Source of the DNA: Ruoffia tabacinasalis
Lineage (GTDB): Bacteria > Bacillota > Bacilli > Lactobacillales > Aerococcaceae
Length of the DNA: 64,000 bases
Assembly: GCF_005864045.1 (NCBI RefSeq)
Contig: NZ_VBSP01000007.1
Coordinates: 1-64,000 of the forward strand
Direction of reading: 5' to 3'
A program made the position numbers and the translations under genes. Below are positions 52,788 to 62,532 of this stretch, in pieces (position 1 is the first letter of the stretch; each line of letters opens with the position of its first letter). The notes beneath the pieces are model-generated. The model saw only the letters and a list, made by a program, of their open reading frames with translations, had not been told where the DNA came from and ran no database searches.

Positions 52788-53154
52788 GTGTTCCTAGAAG
52801 AATTGATTCAAATTGTTAGCCCACCCATTATTCATATATTAGAATTAATCGGAATTTTTATTATTTTTTTTCGGTAGTTTAAAGGTACTTTGGATTTTTA
52901 TGAAATCTGGCTTTAACTTTCATGATAAGGCGATTACGATTACTTTAGGTGAAGTCCTCGCTTTGAGTTTACAGTTTAAACTTGGGGCAGAGGTTATTAA
53001 GACGGTCGTTATTCGAGATTTCCAAGAACTGATTGTATTAACCGTAGTTGTAATTCTAAGAATAGTTCTAAGTTTTGTCGTTCACTGGGAAGTAAAGAAC
53101 GCGAATATGGAAGAACGCGAGCGTTTAATGACCGATTCAGATAGTTTCGATTAA
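52788..53154 (+). pseudogene. DUF1622 family membrane protein, frameshifted at a T8 tract
   Basis: GTG 52788 has AAGGAG 10 nt upstream and opens FLEELIQIVSPPIIHILELI, then reaches TAG at 52875-52877 after a run of eight T (52864-52871). With seven T the frame continues without a stop through FFGSLKVLWIFMKSGFNFHD and LGEVLALSLQFKLGAEVIKT to 53154, a full DUF1622 protein of about 121 residues with three membrane segments. An ATG at 52900 opens only the 3' part. Either a real inactivating or phase-variable slippage, or a base-count error in the homopolymer. Confidence 0.8.
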
Positions 53155-53176
53155 TCAGCACTTATTATATACATAC

Positions 53177-53229
53177 AAATACACCTTATTATTCAATATT
53201 CTTACTCATTTGAATAATAAGGTGTATTT
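53177..53229. terminator. Bidirectional terminator
   Basis: An 18-bp perfect stem, AAATACACCTTATTATTC with its complement, around a 17-nt loop, between convergent genes. Confidence 0.85.
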
Positions 53230-53241
53230 ATGTAAATGTTA

Positions 53242-53688
53242 CTAATCTAAATTAAATTCATCTTTGAAAAATTCTTCGCGTTTTTCAAAACTAACTTCTT
53301 CGTGGATTTCATGTAACATCCAAATGTAATTTGAGTTATCCAAGAACATTCCATTAGTTACACCCATCTTAGGCATATGCATAAGTTCTTGAATGACAGA
53401 AGCGCCATTATCAATTGCATTTTGGAACGTGTCTTTAATGTTAGGTACCATCACATTGAACCATAAAGTTTTAGGATCATCTTCTGTAGGTGCTAATAAA
53501 TTATACTCAGCATTAGCATCTAAAAGATGGAAGCGAGTGCCGTATAAAGTAAACACTGCTTCGTTTAAACCTGTAGGGAAACTTGTTTTTTCAATGACTT
53601 CTAATGCATCAGCAAAGATTGCTTGATACATTTCAAGTGCTTTTAGTGAGTCTTCAACAACGAAATCAATCTCTACGCCTGTAATCAT
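53242..53688 (-). CDS. VOC/PhnB-like protein
   Basis: 148 residues, VOC fold: GVEIDFVVEDSLKALEMYQA starts module 1 and NVMVPNIKDTFQNAIDNGAS module 2. The typical metal ligands are not all present, so it may bind a ligand without catalysis. ATG 53688 directly abuts the stop of the upstream amidohydrolase gene (next base), so the two are probably co-transcribed. Function unknown. Confidence 0.8.
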   Translation of the reverse strand: MITGVEIDFVVEDSLKALEMYQAIFADALEVIEKTSFPTGLNEAVFTLYGTRFHLLDANAEYNLLAPTEDDPKTLWFNVMVPNIKDTFQNAIDNGASVIQELMHMPKMGVTNGMFLDNSNYIWMLHEIHEEVSFEKREEFFKDEFNLD

Positions 53689-54885
53689 CTATTTGTTCTC
53701 GCTTTGATCATTACTGAAGTAATCAGCTACAACCGTCGCCATTGCACGGGCAGCAATCATCATTGAGCCTTCTTCGATATCGAATTTAGGATGGTGATGT
53801 GGGAAAGCTTCTTTATCTACTGGGGCTGCACCAACATAGAAGAAAGAACTTGGAACTTCTTTAGCGTAGTAAGCGAAGTCTTCTGATGGAGACATTGGTC
53901 CTGCTTTAACAACTTCTGTAACATCTTCAAGATTAGCTTCAGATAAAACTGCACCAATGTGTTCTGTTAATTCTGGATCATTGTATAGAACAGGATAGTC
54001 ATTTGCGTAGTCAAGTTCGCAAGTGACGTTGTACATAACTTCAAGCCCCTTAATGATACGTTTTACTTCGTCTTCTATTTTTTTACGTACTTCTTCAGAC
54101 ATACCACGAACGTCACCTTCAAGGACTACTGAATCTTTAATAGCGTTGAACGACCCTTTACCGTCGAAAGAACCGATGGTTACAACACCTGTATCGAATG
54201 GACTTAAACGACGTGAAACAACTGTTTGTATCGCTGTAACAAAGTAACTAGCCGCAACAATCGCGTCATTCGCTTCGTGAGGACTTGAACCATGTCCACC
54301 AACACCTTGTACTTTAAGAACAAATTTCGCACGACCATTTTGTGCTTCACCTGGGACATAATGAATTTCTCCATATGGTTTGTTAGACATCACATGGATA
54401 CCAAAGGCATTATCAACACCGTCTAAGACACCATCTTTAATCATACCGATAGCCCCTCCGGGTGGAACTTCCTCAGCATCTTGATGAATAATAACAATCT
54501 TACCTTCGAACTCATCTTTTAATTCGATTAAAGCATCAGCTACGATAAGCATGTAAGCAGTATGGGCATCATGTCCACATGCATGCATCACACCTGGGTT
54601 TTTAGAGGCAAAGGGTAAACCAGTGGCTTCTTCGATAGGTAGTGCATCAAAATCAGCACGGATAGCTAACGTTTTACCTGGTTTACCAGAATCAATCGTT
54701 ACTTTAACCCCGTGATTACCAACATTTGTTTGAACATCTACATCTTTATCTTTGTAAAAGTCCGCGATGTATTTAGAAGTATTCACTTCTTCAAAAGATA
54801 GTTCTGGATTTTCGTGTAAGTAGCGACGAATATCAATCATCTGATCTTTATTTTCTTCAATTTTTGCTAGTAATTTCTCTAACAT
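53689..54885 (-). CDS. M20 family amidohydrolase (N-acyl amino acid or hippurate hydrolase type)
   Basis: 398 residues. The M20D metal-binding pattern is clear: VMHACGHDAHTAYML near 102, QDAEEVPPGGA near 137, FGIHVMSNKP near 162 and HHHPKFDIEEG near 365. A dimerisation lid (about 185-300) includes GVGGHGSSPHEANDA. Such enzymes remove N-acyl groups from amino acids or diaminopimelate. The exact substrate is not readable; it lacks the dap gene context of N-acetyldiaminopimelate deacetylase. Ribosome site AGGAGGG. Confidence 0.9.
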   Translation of the reverse strand: MLEKLLAKIEENKDQMIDIRRYLHENPELSFEEVNTSKYIADFYKDKDVDVQTNVGNHGVKVTIDSGKPGKTLAIRADFDALPIEEATGLPFASKNPGVMHACGHDAHTAYMLIVADALIELKDEFEGKIVIIHQDAEEVPPGGAIGMIKDGVLDGVDNAFGIHVMSNKPYGEIHYVPGEAQNGRAKFVLKVQGVGGHGSSPHEANDAIVAASYFVTAIQTVVSRRLSPFDTGVVTIGSFDGKGSFNAIKDSVVLEGDVRGMSEEVRKKIEDEVKRIIKGLEVMYNVTCELDYANDYPVLYNDPELTEHIGAVLSEANLEDVTEVVKAGPMSPSEDFAYYAKEVPSSFFYVGAAPVDKEAFPHHHPKFDIEEGSMMIAARAMATVVADYFSNDQSENK

Positions 54886-54971
54886 TATTTCCCTCCTAAG
54901 GTTTTTCTTACTTAAATCATCCTATTCCTATTTCAGTATATTTTCAAGCTTTACCGCTTGTGTGTCCTTTA

Positions 54972-55000
54972 TTGTTAGTCGATTAAAAATTGGCTATAAT
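54972..55000 (+). promoter_or_regulatory. Promoter of the gcv operon
   Basis: TTGTTA (54972-54977), 17-bp spacer, TATAAT (54995-55000); transcription start near 55007, about 250 nt before gcvT. Confidence 0.6.
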
Positions 55001-55006
55001 ACAATT

Positions 55007-55258
55007 GAGAATGTGTAAAGACCGCTACTAAAATTTACACACGATATTTAAAAAACGCTTATACTACAGTGGGTTTTCTGAAAAAAACTAAGTTATAACG
55101 AACAATATGATTGTTTTATTAATGTTCGTGCGTAGAAGTATTGCAAGGTTTACTAGGTGTCTTATAATTAAAAAACAGACAGGAATTTATTAGAATCGAA
55201 TATAAAGTGTGTAGCTGACAATATAAAAGCTGTAATAATACGATGGAGGTAGTTAAGA
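55007..55258 (+). promoter_or_regulatory. Long structured leader of gcvT, no glycine riboswitch seen
   Basis: GTGTAAA/TTTACAC (55013-55040) forms one hairpin. ACGAACA/TGTTCGT (55098-55129) and AACAAT/ATTGTT (55101-55115) share bases and exclude each other. I searched by eye for glycine aptamer motifs (GGAGAG, ACCGAAGG, GGGCAA, CTCAGGCA) and found none. Purpose unknown. Confidence 0.45.
55050..55063 (+). promoter_or_regulatory. Cre-like sequence in the gcv leader
   Basis: AAAAAACGCTTATA matches the cre consensus at 12 of 14 positions and lies about 45 nt downstream of the transcription start, a possible roadblock position. Weak evidence. Confidence 0.3.
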
Positions 55259-56374
55259 ATGGCTGAAAAAAATTTAAAACAAACCCCACTTTTTGATTAT
55301 TATGTTGAGAAAGGGTTAAAATTAACTGATTTTGGAGGCTGGGCGCTGCCAATCCAATTCACAAAAATTCAAGAAGAACATGATGCGGTGCGTCAAACGG
55401 TTGGGATTTTTGAAGTTTCTCATATGGGGGAAATTTTAATTAAAGGTTCAAATGTGCTTGAATGGTTTAATCAAATCATCACGAACGATACACAAAAGAT
55501 TTCATTAAACGACGCACAGTATACTGCCATCGTGAATGAGAATGGCTATACTTTAGATGATTTGATTTATTATTATGTTGCAGAGAATACATTATTTGTC
55601 ACTCCCAATGCTGGAAATAAAGACAAAATTCTAGCATGGTTAAATGAGCATAATTCCGATAACACAGTAGAGATCGTCGATCAATCAGCAGAATACGGAT
55701 TGATTGCGGTTCAAGGTCCAAATTCTGAAAAAGTATTAAAGGAAATTGCAGCACCTAAAGTGTTAGAATTAAATAATTTCCAAATGTTCAGTCAACAAAC
55801 TATTGCGGGTGTTGATTCAGTGCGTATTTCTAAGACAGGTTACACAGGTGAATTGGGTTATGAATTATATATTCCATGGTCAGAGACAGCCGAAGTTTGG
55901 GAGACGTTGCTTAACGTAGGTGAGTCTTATGGACTGAAAGAATGTGGTCTAGGAGCAAGAGACACTTTACGACTTGAAGCTGGTATGGCTTTATACGGCA
56001 ATGATCTTAGCGAAGAAATTACACCGATAGAAGGTGGGATTGCTTTTGCAGTTGATTTAAATAAGGAGAACTTTATTGGTAAGGAAGCCCTTGAGACAGT
56101 GATGAACGATCCGAATCGTTATATGTCTCGTGGCTTTGAACTTACTGGAAAAGGGATTGCCCGCCAAGGATTTAAAATCTATGAATTAGAAGAAAGTACG
56201 AAAGTCATTGGGGAAGTAACATCTGGAACAAAATCACCAACCTTTAAAAAAGCAATCGGTTTTGCACAAATTAGAAAACCATTTGCCAAAATAAACGATC
56301 GAATTTTTGTTGAGATTCGTAATAAACGCGTACCAGCGAAGATTACTAAAAAAGATTGGTTAAAAAATAAATAA
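55259..56374 (+). CDS. gcvT: Glycine cleavage system T protein (aminomethyltransferase)
   Basis: 371 residues, the usual bacterial length. Transfers the aminomethyl carbon from lipoylated H protein to tetrahydrofolate, releasing ammonia. N-terminal TPLFDYYVEKGLKLTDFGGW, GIFEVSHMGEI and the folate-site segment GLGARDTLRLEAGMALYGND are diagnostic. First gene of gcvT-gcvH-gcvPA-gcvPB; ATG follows GGAGGTAG. The dihydrolipoamide dehydrogenase (L protein) is not in this window. Confidence 0.96.
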   Translation: MAEKNLKQTPLFDYYVEKGLKLTDFGGWALPIQFTKIQEEHDAVRQTVGIFEVSHMGEILIKGSNVLEWFNQIITNDTQKISLNDAQYTAIVNENGYTLDDLIYYYVAENTLFVTPNAGNKDKILAWLNEHNSDNTVEIVDQSAEYGLIAVQGPNSEKVLKEIAAPKVLELNNFQMFSQQTIAGVDSVRISKTGYTGELGYELYIPWSETAEVWETLLNVGESYGLKECGLGARDTLRLEAGMALYGNDLSEEITPIEGGIAFAVDLNKENFIGKEALETVMNDPNRYMSRGFELTGKGIARQGFKIYELEESTKVIGEVTSGTKSPTFKKAIGFAQIRKPFAKINDRIFVEIRNKRVPAKITKKDWLKNK

Positions 56375-56388
56375 TTGGAGGAAGAAAA

Positions 56389-56769
56389 ATGGATAAAAAT
56401 ACATTATTTTACACAGAAGATCACGAATGGGTTCAAGTATTAGATGACAATACTGTTCGTATCGGAATTACAGATTACGCTGTAGAACAATTAGGGGACA
56501 TCGTTTATGTTGAAGTACCCGAGATGGATGAGGAATATGATCTAGAAGAAGCATTCGCAAACATTGAATCAGTGAAATCTACGTCAGAAATTTATGCACC
56601 AATTGCTGGGAAAGTAACTGCAGTGAATGAAACTTTAGAAGATGAACCTGAGAATGTTAACGAAGACCCTTATGAATTAGGGTGGATTTGTGAATTAACA
56701 AGTGAATCAGCTATTGATACATCTCATTTAATATCATTAGAACAATATACTGAATTTGTAGAAGATTAA
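56389..56769 (+). CDS. gcvH: Glycine cleavage system H protein
   Basis: 126 residues. The lipoyl-lysine is in FANIESVKSTSEIYAP (Lys near 63). Shuttles the aminomethyl group between P and T proteins. EDHEWVQVLDDNTVRIGITD and the following DIVYVEVPE segment match the family. Starts 14 nt after gcvT with GGAGGAAG upstream. Confidence 0.96.
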   Translation: MDKNTLFYTEDHEWVQVLDDNTVRIGITDYAVEQLGDIVYVEVPEMDEEYDLEEAFANIESVKSTSEIYAPIAGKVTAVNETLEDEPENVNEDPYELGWICELTSESAIDTSHLISLEQYTEFVED

Positions 56770-56825
56770 GTTTATTTTCAATCCAGTAATCAGAATGAAT
56801 GTTTAAATGTGAGAGGATGAATGAG

Positions 56826-58181
56826 TTGAAAAAATTTCGTTATTTACCTCATACAGAGGAAGACAGAGAAAAAATGTTAAATACCATTGGCGTTAAGTCA
56901 GTGGATGAATTATATGAAGACGTCCCAAAAGCAGTTAGAACCCAGGAAAGAATGGATCTACCTAAAGAGTTAAGTGAATTTGAACTACTTAAACACGCTC
57001 GTGAGCTAGCTAGTAAGAACACAAATGCTACTCAGATGCCTTACTTTATTGGGGCAGGGACGTATGACCATTATATTCCTTCTATTGTCCAAGCGATAAT
57101 ATCTAGACAAGAATTTCTAACAGCATACGTTCCGTATCAGCCTGAAATTAGCCAAGGAGAGCTACAGGCTTTATTTGAGTGGCAATCTATGATTGCAGAG
57201 TTGACTCAGATGGAAGTGGCAAACTGTGGGATGTATGACGGATATAATGCTATTGCTGAAGCAGCGAATTTAGCAATAAGTTCTGTAAGAAAATCATCAA
57301 AAATCTTAATATCTCAAGGGGTGAACCCACAGGGGATTGATGTCTTAAACACATATGGCTTTGGTAAGGAATATGAAGTGAATGAAATTCCTTTAGCAAA
57401 TGATGTGACAGATATTGAAAAGCTTAAAGAGCAATTAGATGACTCCGTTGCTGCTGTTATTATTCAATACCCTAATTTCCTTGGATCGATTGAAGATCTG
57501 AAAGAAATTAAAGCAGCCATGAGTGATACAAAAGCGTTACTTATTGTATCAGCAAATCCGCTTGCTTTAGGTGTTCTAGAAGCACCAGGTAATTTAGGTG
57601 CAGATATTGTTGTTGGGGACGTGCAACCATTTGGTATACCAATGTCATACGGTGGACCTCACTGTGGTTACTTTGCGACAACAAAGAAATTAATGCGTAA
57701 AATACCTAGCCGTATCGTCGGCCAAACGGAAGATGAGAATGGCGAACGTGGTTTTGTTATGACTTTAGCTACACGTGAACAACATATTCGTCGTGAGAAA
57801 GCGACAAGTAATTACAGTTCAAATCAAGCTTTATATGCTTTAGCTTCAGCCATAGCTATCTCTGCTTTAGGTCGAGAAGGCATTGTCGAGATGGCTAAGC
57901 AAAATATTAATAAAGCTCATTATTTAAAAGACCAATTAGAAGCGCAAGGCTTCAAAGTTCTTAATCAAGTGCCTTTCTTCAATGAGTTTGTAATTCAATT
58001 AGAGCAACCTGTTAAAGAAGTTAACTTGGCATTACACCAACTAGGCTTTGTTGGTGGTTATGATGCGACTCGCTCAACAGGTATTGAGAATTCTTACTTA
58101 TTATGTGCAACGGAGAAACGCTCGAAGTCAGAAATTGATGCTTTTGTATCGAGTTTAGTAGAGGTGACACGTCATGCTTAA
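56826..58181 (+). CDS. gcvPA: Glycine dehydrogenase (decarboxylating) subunit 1
   Basis: 451 residues, N-terminal half of the split P protein found in Firmicutes. [39 protein letters not shown] and [18 protein letters not shown] are conserved. With subunit 2 it decarboxylates glycine using PLP. I prefer the TTG start at 56826 ([10 protein letters not shown]) because GAGAGG lies 9 nt upstream and homologues begin there; in-frame ATGs at 56799 and 56817 precede or touch that site. Overlaps gcvPB by 8 nt. Confidence 0.94.
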   Translation: MKKFRYLPHTEEDREKMLNTIGVKSVDELYEDVPKAVRTQERMDLPKELSEFELLKHARELASKNTNATQMPYFIGAGTYDHYIPSIVQAIISRQEFLTAYVPYQPEISQGELQALFEWQSMIAELTQMEVANCGMYDGYNAIAEAANLAISSVRKSSKILISQGVNPQGIDVLNTYGFGKEYEVNEIPLANDVTDIEKLKEQLDDSVAAVIIQYPNFLGSIEDLKEIKAAMSDTKALLIVSANPLALGVLEAPGNLGADIVVGDVQPFGIPMSYGGPHCGYFATTKKLMRKIPSRIVGQTEDENGERGFVMTLATREQHIRREKATSNYSSNQALYALASAIAISALGREGIVEMAKQNINKAHYLKDQLEAQGFKVLNQVPFFNEFVIQLEQPVKEVNLALHQLGFVGGYDATRSTGIENSYLLCATEKRSKSEIDAFVSSLVEVTRHA

Positions 58182-59646
58182 AGAATATAATGAAATAATA
58201 TTTGAAATTTCTCAACCTGGTCATATCAGTTATGATTTACCAGAGAACGATGTCCCAACGTATGATCTAACTAAAGATTTACCTAAATATTTAAATCGAC
58301 AAGAAGTAGCAAAATTACCAGAAGTGTCAGAATTGCAACTGGTAAGACACTATACAGCCTTATCGAATAAAAACTTCGGTATTGAGTCTGGACCATATCC
58401 GCTTGGGTCATGTACGATGAAATATAACCCAAAAGTGAATGAGACGATTGCTGCTTTAGACGGATTCAGTCAAATTCACCCTCAACAAGAACCAGAGACA
58501 GCTCAAGGAGCCTTAGAATTATTGCATAACTTACAAGAATACCTTGCGGAAATTACAGGGATGGATCATATTTCTCTTCAACCTGCCGCTGGAGCTCATG
58601 GAGAATTAGCTGCAATATTGATGTTTAAAGCTTTTCATGAAGCGAACGGTGAAGGTGAGCAACGTAAGAATATTATTGTTCCAGACTCTGCTCATGGGAC
58701 GAACCCTGCGACAGCAACGGTTGCTGGCTATGAAACGTTTGAAATCCCTTCAACTAAAGAAGGCATTATAGATATTGAAGCATTGAAACAAGTAGTCAAT
58801 GAAGAGACGGCGGGTATTATGTTAACGAATCCTAATACAGCAGGTTTATATGAACGTGATATTCAAGAAATTGTAGACATTGTTCATGAAGTAGGTGGCT
58901 TAGCATATTACGATGGTGCTAATTCAAACGCGATTATGGGAATATCTAATCCAGGTGCAATGGGCTTTGATGCTGTTCACTTGAATTTACATAAGACCTT
59001 TACAGGACCTCACGGTGGTGGTGGTCCAGGATCAGGACCTATCGGTGTGAAAGCAAACTTAGAAGCTTTCTTACCTGTGCCTAGAATTGAAAAAGTAGAC
59101 GAGCATTACATTATTAATTCTGACTATCCTCAAAGTATTGGTCGAATTAAAGGTAACTTTGGAAACTTTGGTGTGAATGTCCGTGCTTATTCTTATATTA
59201 GAACCATGGGTGCAGATGGTCTAACGCAAGTGTCTAAAGATGCCGTCTTGAATTCTAATTACTTGAAAGCACGTATTAAAGAATATTACGACGTTCCTTT
59301 TGCCCAACATTGTATGCATGAATTTGTTGTGAGTTGTAAAAGACAAAAAGTTGAGCATAATGTCAATGCGAAAGATATTGGGAAACGTTTGTTAGACTAT
59401 GGTATTCATTCACCAACGACATACTTCCCACTAATTGTAGAAGAATGTCTGATGATAGAACCGACTGAAACGGAATCAATCCGTGAATTAGACCAAATTG
59501 CAGATGCTCTTATTTCAATTTCAAAAGAAATTATGGAAGATCCAGAAATGGTTAAACAAGCACCACACTTAACATCAGTTAGAAGATTAGATGAGACAAT
59601 CGCTGCGCGTAAGCCAGTGTTAACTTATCAAGCGGGTCTTCAATAA
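58174..59646 (+). CDS. gcvPB: Glycine dehydrogenase (decarboxylating) subunit 2
   Basis: 490 residues, C-terminal half of the split P protein. The PLP-binding Lys is in [20 protein letters not shown] near 274; [14 protein letters not shown] and [17 protein letters not shown] are also diagnostic. Contains the active site of the heterotetramer. ATG overlaps the end of gcvPA, so translation is coupled. A terminator follows. Confidence 0.96.
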   Translation: MLKEYNEIIFEISQPGHISYDLPENDVPTYDLTKDLPKYLNRQEVAKLPEVSELQLVRHYTALSNKNFGIESGPYPLGSCTMKYNPKVNETIAALDGFSQIHPQQEPETAQGALELLHNLQEYLAEITGMDHISLQPAAGAHGELAAILMFKAFHEANGEGEQRKNIIVPDSAHGTNPATATVAGYETFEIPSTKEGIIDIEALKQVVNEETAGIMLTNPNTAGLYERDIQEIVDIVHEVGGLAYYDGANSNAIMGISNPGAMGFDAVHLNLHKTFTGPHGGGGPGSGPIGVKANLEAFLPVPRIEKVDEHYIINSDYPQSIGRIKGNFGNFGVNVRAYSYIRTMGADGLTQVSKDAVLNSNYLKARIKEYYDVPFAQHCMHEFVVSCKRQKVEHNVNAKDIGKRLLDYGIHSPTTYFPLIVEECLMIEPTETESIRELDQIADALISISKEIMEDPEMVKQAPHLTSVRRLDETIAARKPVLTYQAGLQ

Positions 59647-59661
59647 TAAATAATAAAGTTT

Positions 59662-59695
59662 GACGGCAGATATTTATTTTCTGTCGTCTTTTTCA
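59662..59695 (+). terminator. Terminator of the gcv operon
   Basis: GACGGCAGA pairs with TCTGTCGTC (one G-U) around a 9-nt loop, followed by TTTTTC. Confidence 0.8.
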
Positions 59696-59863
59696 TTTCA
59701 AAATATAAGCTAAAAAAATATATATTGAAATGATGGGACAAAAGAGCATAAAATCAAGCTTTATCATGGTATCGAAGCCAATACTATGGTAAATTAATTG
59801 ATAAGTAGATTTAATTACTTAAACAAAATTAATGACGATGATTACATAATAAGAGGTGGATGG

Positions 59864-60385
59864 ATGTCGATTCGATTAGCAACACAAAGTGATTTTGATA
59901 TCATTATGGACAATTATAGAGTGATGACCGAATATCCGGGGCAAGTAGAGGCTGGGGCAGGTTGGGTACTTGGTATTTATCCTGATGAAACAATGATTCA
60001 AGAAGCGATTAATCTTAAACAATATTATGTTTTTGAACTAGAAGACAAAATCTGTGGTGGAATGATTATTAATGAAGCCTATACAGAAGGTTACGAAAAG
60101 GTAAGCTGGCAAATACAAGCCGATGAAGGCGAATTCATATCGATACACGCTCTAGGCGTCATGCCTAATGCAAGAGGCAAAGGTATCGCAAAAGCATTAG
60201 TGCAATTTGCCCAAGCTTACGGGAATAAACGCAATTATAAAGCCATTCGCATTGATGTTTACGGAGTAAATAGAGCTGGGAAGAAATTATATCCAGCAAC
60301 TGGCTTTGTTTTGGTTGATACCATTGAACTGTATTACGAAGATACAGGTTTAGCAGAATACTTAATGTATGAGTACATCATTTAG
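59864..60385 (+). CDS. GNAT family N-acetyltransferase
   Basis: 173 residues. The acetyl-CoA binding loop is ALGVMPNARGKGIAKALVQF (R/Q-x-x-G-x-G type), followed by KAIRIDVYGVNRAGKKLYPA and a C-terminal VLVDTIELYYE. Substrate unknown. ATG 59864 is favoured by AAGAGGTGG upstream; an earlier frame start at 59798 lacks a ribosome site. It overlaps no gene but lies 13 nt before the DsbA-family gene and may be co-transcribed. Confidence 0.87.
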   Translation: MSIRLATQSDFDIIMDNYRVMTEYPGQVEAGAGWVLGIYPDETMIQEAINLKQYYVFELEDKICGGMIINEAYTEGYEKVSWQIQADEGEFISIHALGVMPNARGKGIAKALVQFAQAYGNKRNYKAIRIDVYGVNRAGKKLYPATGFVLVDTIELYYEDTGLAEYLMYEYII

Positions 60386-60398
60386 GAGGAATTTATTT

Positions 60399-61037
60399 AT
60401 GGAAATTACTATTTGGTCGGATTTTGTTTGTCCTTTTTGCTACATTGCTGAGGAGCACTTAAACCGAGCTTTAAGTACTTTTTCTGAGAAGGACGATGTG
60501 ACTATTGAATATAAAAGTTTTCAACTAGATCCAATGGGAACTTATCAACCTGAATTAAACTATTATGAAACCTTTGCGAAATTAAAAGGCATGCCAATGG
60601 ATAAAGTCACACAAATGATGGACAGTGTCAAGAACATGGCAACTGAAGCTGGTTTAACAATGAATTATGACGATGCAAAGTACTCAAACACGTTAAAAGC
60701 TCACCGAGTCTTCCAGTATGCAAAAGAAGAAGGACGAGGGAACGATTATTTCCATCGCTTTTATCGAGCGCATTTCGTCGAAGGTTTGAATATAGAAGAT
60801 AATGAAGTCATTGAAAAACTCAGTCAAGAACTAGAACTAAACTTAGCTGATGTTCAATCGATTCTTAATGATAGTCAAACTAATCATCAAAAAGTCCAAG
60901 ATGATATTGCTACAGCGGGCTCGATTGGTGTTCAAGGGGTTCCATTCTTTGTGTTTAATAATAAATATGCTGTTTCAGGGGCTCAGCCAATTGAAGTTTT
61001 CAAAAATATCCTTGAACAAGTTGCAACTGAGTCATAA
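60399..61037 (+). CDS. DsbA family protein, FrnE-like thiol oxidoreductase
   Basis: 213 residues, thioredoxin fold with a helical insertion. The active site CPFC is in WSDFVCPFCYIAEEHL near 11-14; the cis-Pro segment is GSIGVQGVPFFVFNNKYAVS. No signal peptide, so it is cytoplasmic, as for FrnE-type proteins linked to thiol stress. ATG 60399 has AGGAGG 9 nt upstream. Confidence 0.9.
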   Translation: MEITIWSDFVCPFCYIAEEHLNRALSTFSEKDDVTIEYKSFQLDPMGTYQPELNYYETFAKLKGMPMDKVTQMMDSVKNMATEAGLTMNYDDAKYSNTLKAHRVFQYAKEEGRGNDYFHRFYRAHFVEGLNIEDNEVIEKLSQELELNLADVQSILNDSQTNHQKVQDDIATAGSIGVQGVPFFVFNNKYAVSGAQPIEVFKNILEQVATES

Positions 61038-61069
61038 AATGAAGTATATATTTATAGGAGGTGGATGTA

Positions 61070-62458
61070 TTGGAAAAAATTAGACAATTGCCTAAACGAT
61101 ATGTGATTACTGCCATCGTAGCTCTTTTAATTTTACTAATTTATTTTGTGGGTGCATTTTACTTTAAATCTCATTTTTTGCCTCGCTCTTATGCAGGACC
61201 AGTAGAAATTAGTCAAATGACACCACAACAAGCGACCGAAACGGTGGAGCAGAACCTTGAGTCAAAAACTTTGATTTTTAATGAAAATGAAAATAATATT
61301 GGCTACATCGAAATGAACCAAATTGGTATGTCTGCTGAAGTAGATGAACTTATGGGGCAAGCCATTCAAAATCAGAATGGCTGGAGTTGGCCAATTGCCT
61401 TCTTCAATGGCGATAAAGTCGTTAATATTCAAGATCAGATTCAAATTGATGAGAATATTGTAGCTGGCTTGGTTCCTAGTCTTGGAATTAAAAATGAAGA
61501 AAGAGAACCAACCGTTGATGCTCAATTAGTGAAGAATGCCAATGGTGAAATAAGTGTTGCAGAAGAAACATACGGAAACCAAGTTACTTCGGATAGTTTA
61601 GCTCAAGCGATTGTTCAGTCAGTGGGAACAGGAGCGGGGCAGTTAAATATCGAAGACGCCTATGTTAAACCAACAGAATTAACTGAAAGTGAGAGCTTGA
61701 TTCAAAGAGCAGATATCATTGAACAAATGAAAAGTACATCTATTACATTGGAATTCGACGGAAACTCTGTTACAATCCCGCAAGGGCAAATTAACGCTTG
61801 GATTTATTTAGATGAGGATAATAACCCACAAGTGGATCAAGAAGCTGTGGAGGAATATATTCTTTCACTAAATGAACAATATGCAGGTTTATTCTTACCT
61901 CGTAATTTTAATAGTACTTATCAAGGAGAAGTTCAAGTACAACCTGGTACTTATGGTTGGTTTATCGATCGTTATGATGAAGCAGAGTTGATTGTTCAAG
62001 ATATACATAACGGAGCTCAAGTCACTAGAGAACCTGTGATCGGTGGAAGTGGTTACGGTATGGGAGATTATGTCGGAGAGGATTATGTTGAAGTCGATAT
62101 TGCATATCAAATGATGTTTATTTACCGTGATGGACAACTCGTATTAGACACACCCATTGTTTCAGGAATCATTGGGGCAGAAACAGTTCCAGGCGCGTAT
62201 CAAGTTTGGAATATGGAACAAGATACGAACTTAGTTGGCTACAATACAATTACTGAACAAGATTATGTTCAACCTGTGTCATATTGGATTGCTTTTGATG
62301 ACCAAGCGCAAGGTATTCATGATGCCTCATGGCAGTCATCTTTCGGTGGGAATGCGTACCAAACAGCCGGATCACTTGGTTGTATTAATACGCCGCCCGG
62401 AATGATGGGGCAAGTATTTGAATTAGTTGAATATGGTATGCCAGTCATTATTTTTTAA
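61070..62458 (+). CDS. L,D-transpeptidase (YkuD) with a peptidoglycan-binding domain
   Basis: 462 residues. One N-terminal membrane anchor (about 12-34, VITAIVALLILLIYFVGAFY), a PG_binding_4-type region (about 45-310) and a C-terminal YkuD domain with HDASWQSSFGG and the catalytic Cys in SLGCINTPP near 440. It forms 3-3 cross-links or attaches groups to peptidoglycan outside the cell. The start is TTG 61070 with AGGAGG 8 nt upstream; the in-frame GTG 61061 overlaps that ribosome site. Strong terminator follows. Confidence 0.9.
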   Translation: MEKIRQLPKRYVITAIVALLILLIYFVGAFYFKSHFLPRSYAGPVEISQMTPQQATETVEQNLESKTLIFNENENNIGYIEMNQIGMSAEVDELMGQAIQNQNGWSWPIAFFNGDKVVNIQDQIQIDENIVAGLVPSLGIKNEEREPTVDAQLVKNANGEISVAEETYGNQVTSDSLAQAIVQSVGTGAGQLNIEDAYVKPTELTESESLIQRADIIEQMKSTSITLEFDGNSVTIPQGQINAWIYLDEDNNPQVDQEAVEEYILSLNEQYAGLFLPRNFNSTYQGEVQVQPGTYGWFIDRYDEAELIVQDIHNGAQVTREPVIGGSGYGMGDYVGEDYVEVDIAYQMMFIYRDGQLVLDTPIVSGIIGAETVPGAYQVWNMEQDTNLVGYNTITEQDYVQPVSYWIAFDDQAQGIHDASWQSSFGGNAYQTAGSLGCINTPPGMMGQVFELVEYGMPVIIF

Positions 62459-62475
62459 ATCTAGACTATAAAAAG

Positions 62476-62520
62476 AAATCGGGCTATCTTTAGTTTTCAC
62501 TAAGGATAGCCCGATTTTTT
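62476..62520. terminator. Bidirectional terminator
   Basis: AAATCGGGCTATC pairs perfectly with GATAGCCCGATTT, between convergent genes, with T after it on the plus strand. Confidence 0.9.
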
Positions 62521-62532
62521 GTTGTTATGTCA

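Noticed and set aside
55007-55258. Glycine riboswitch
   Set aside because: None of the conserved aptamer segments could be found by eye; a covariance search would settle it.
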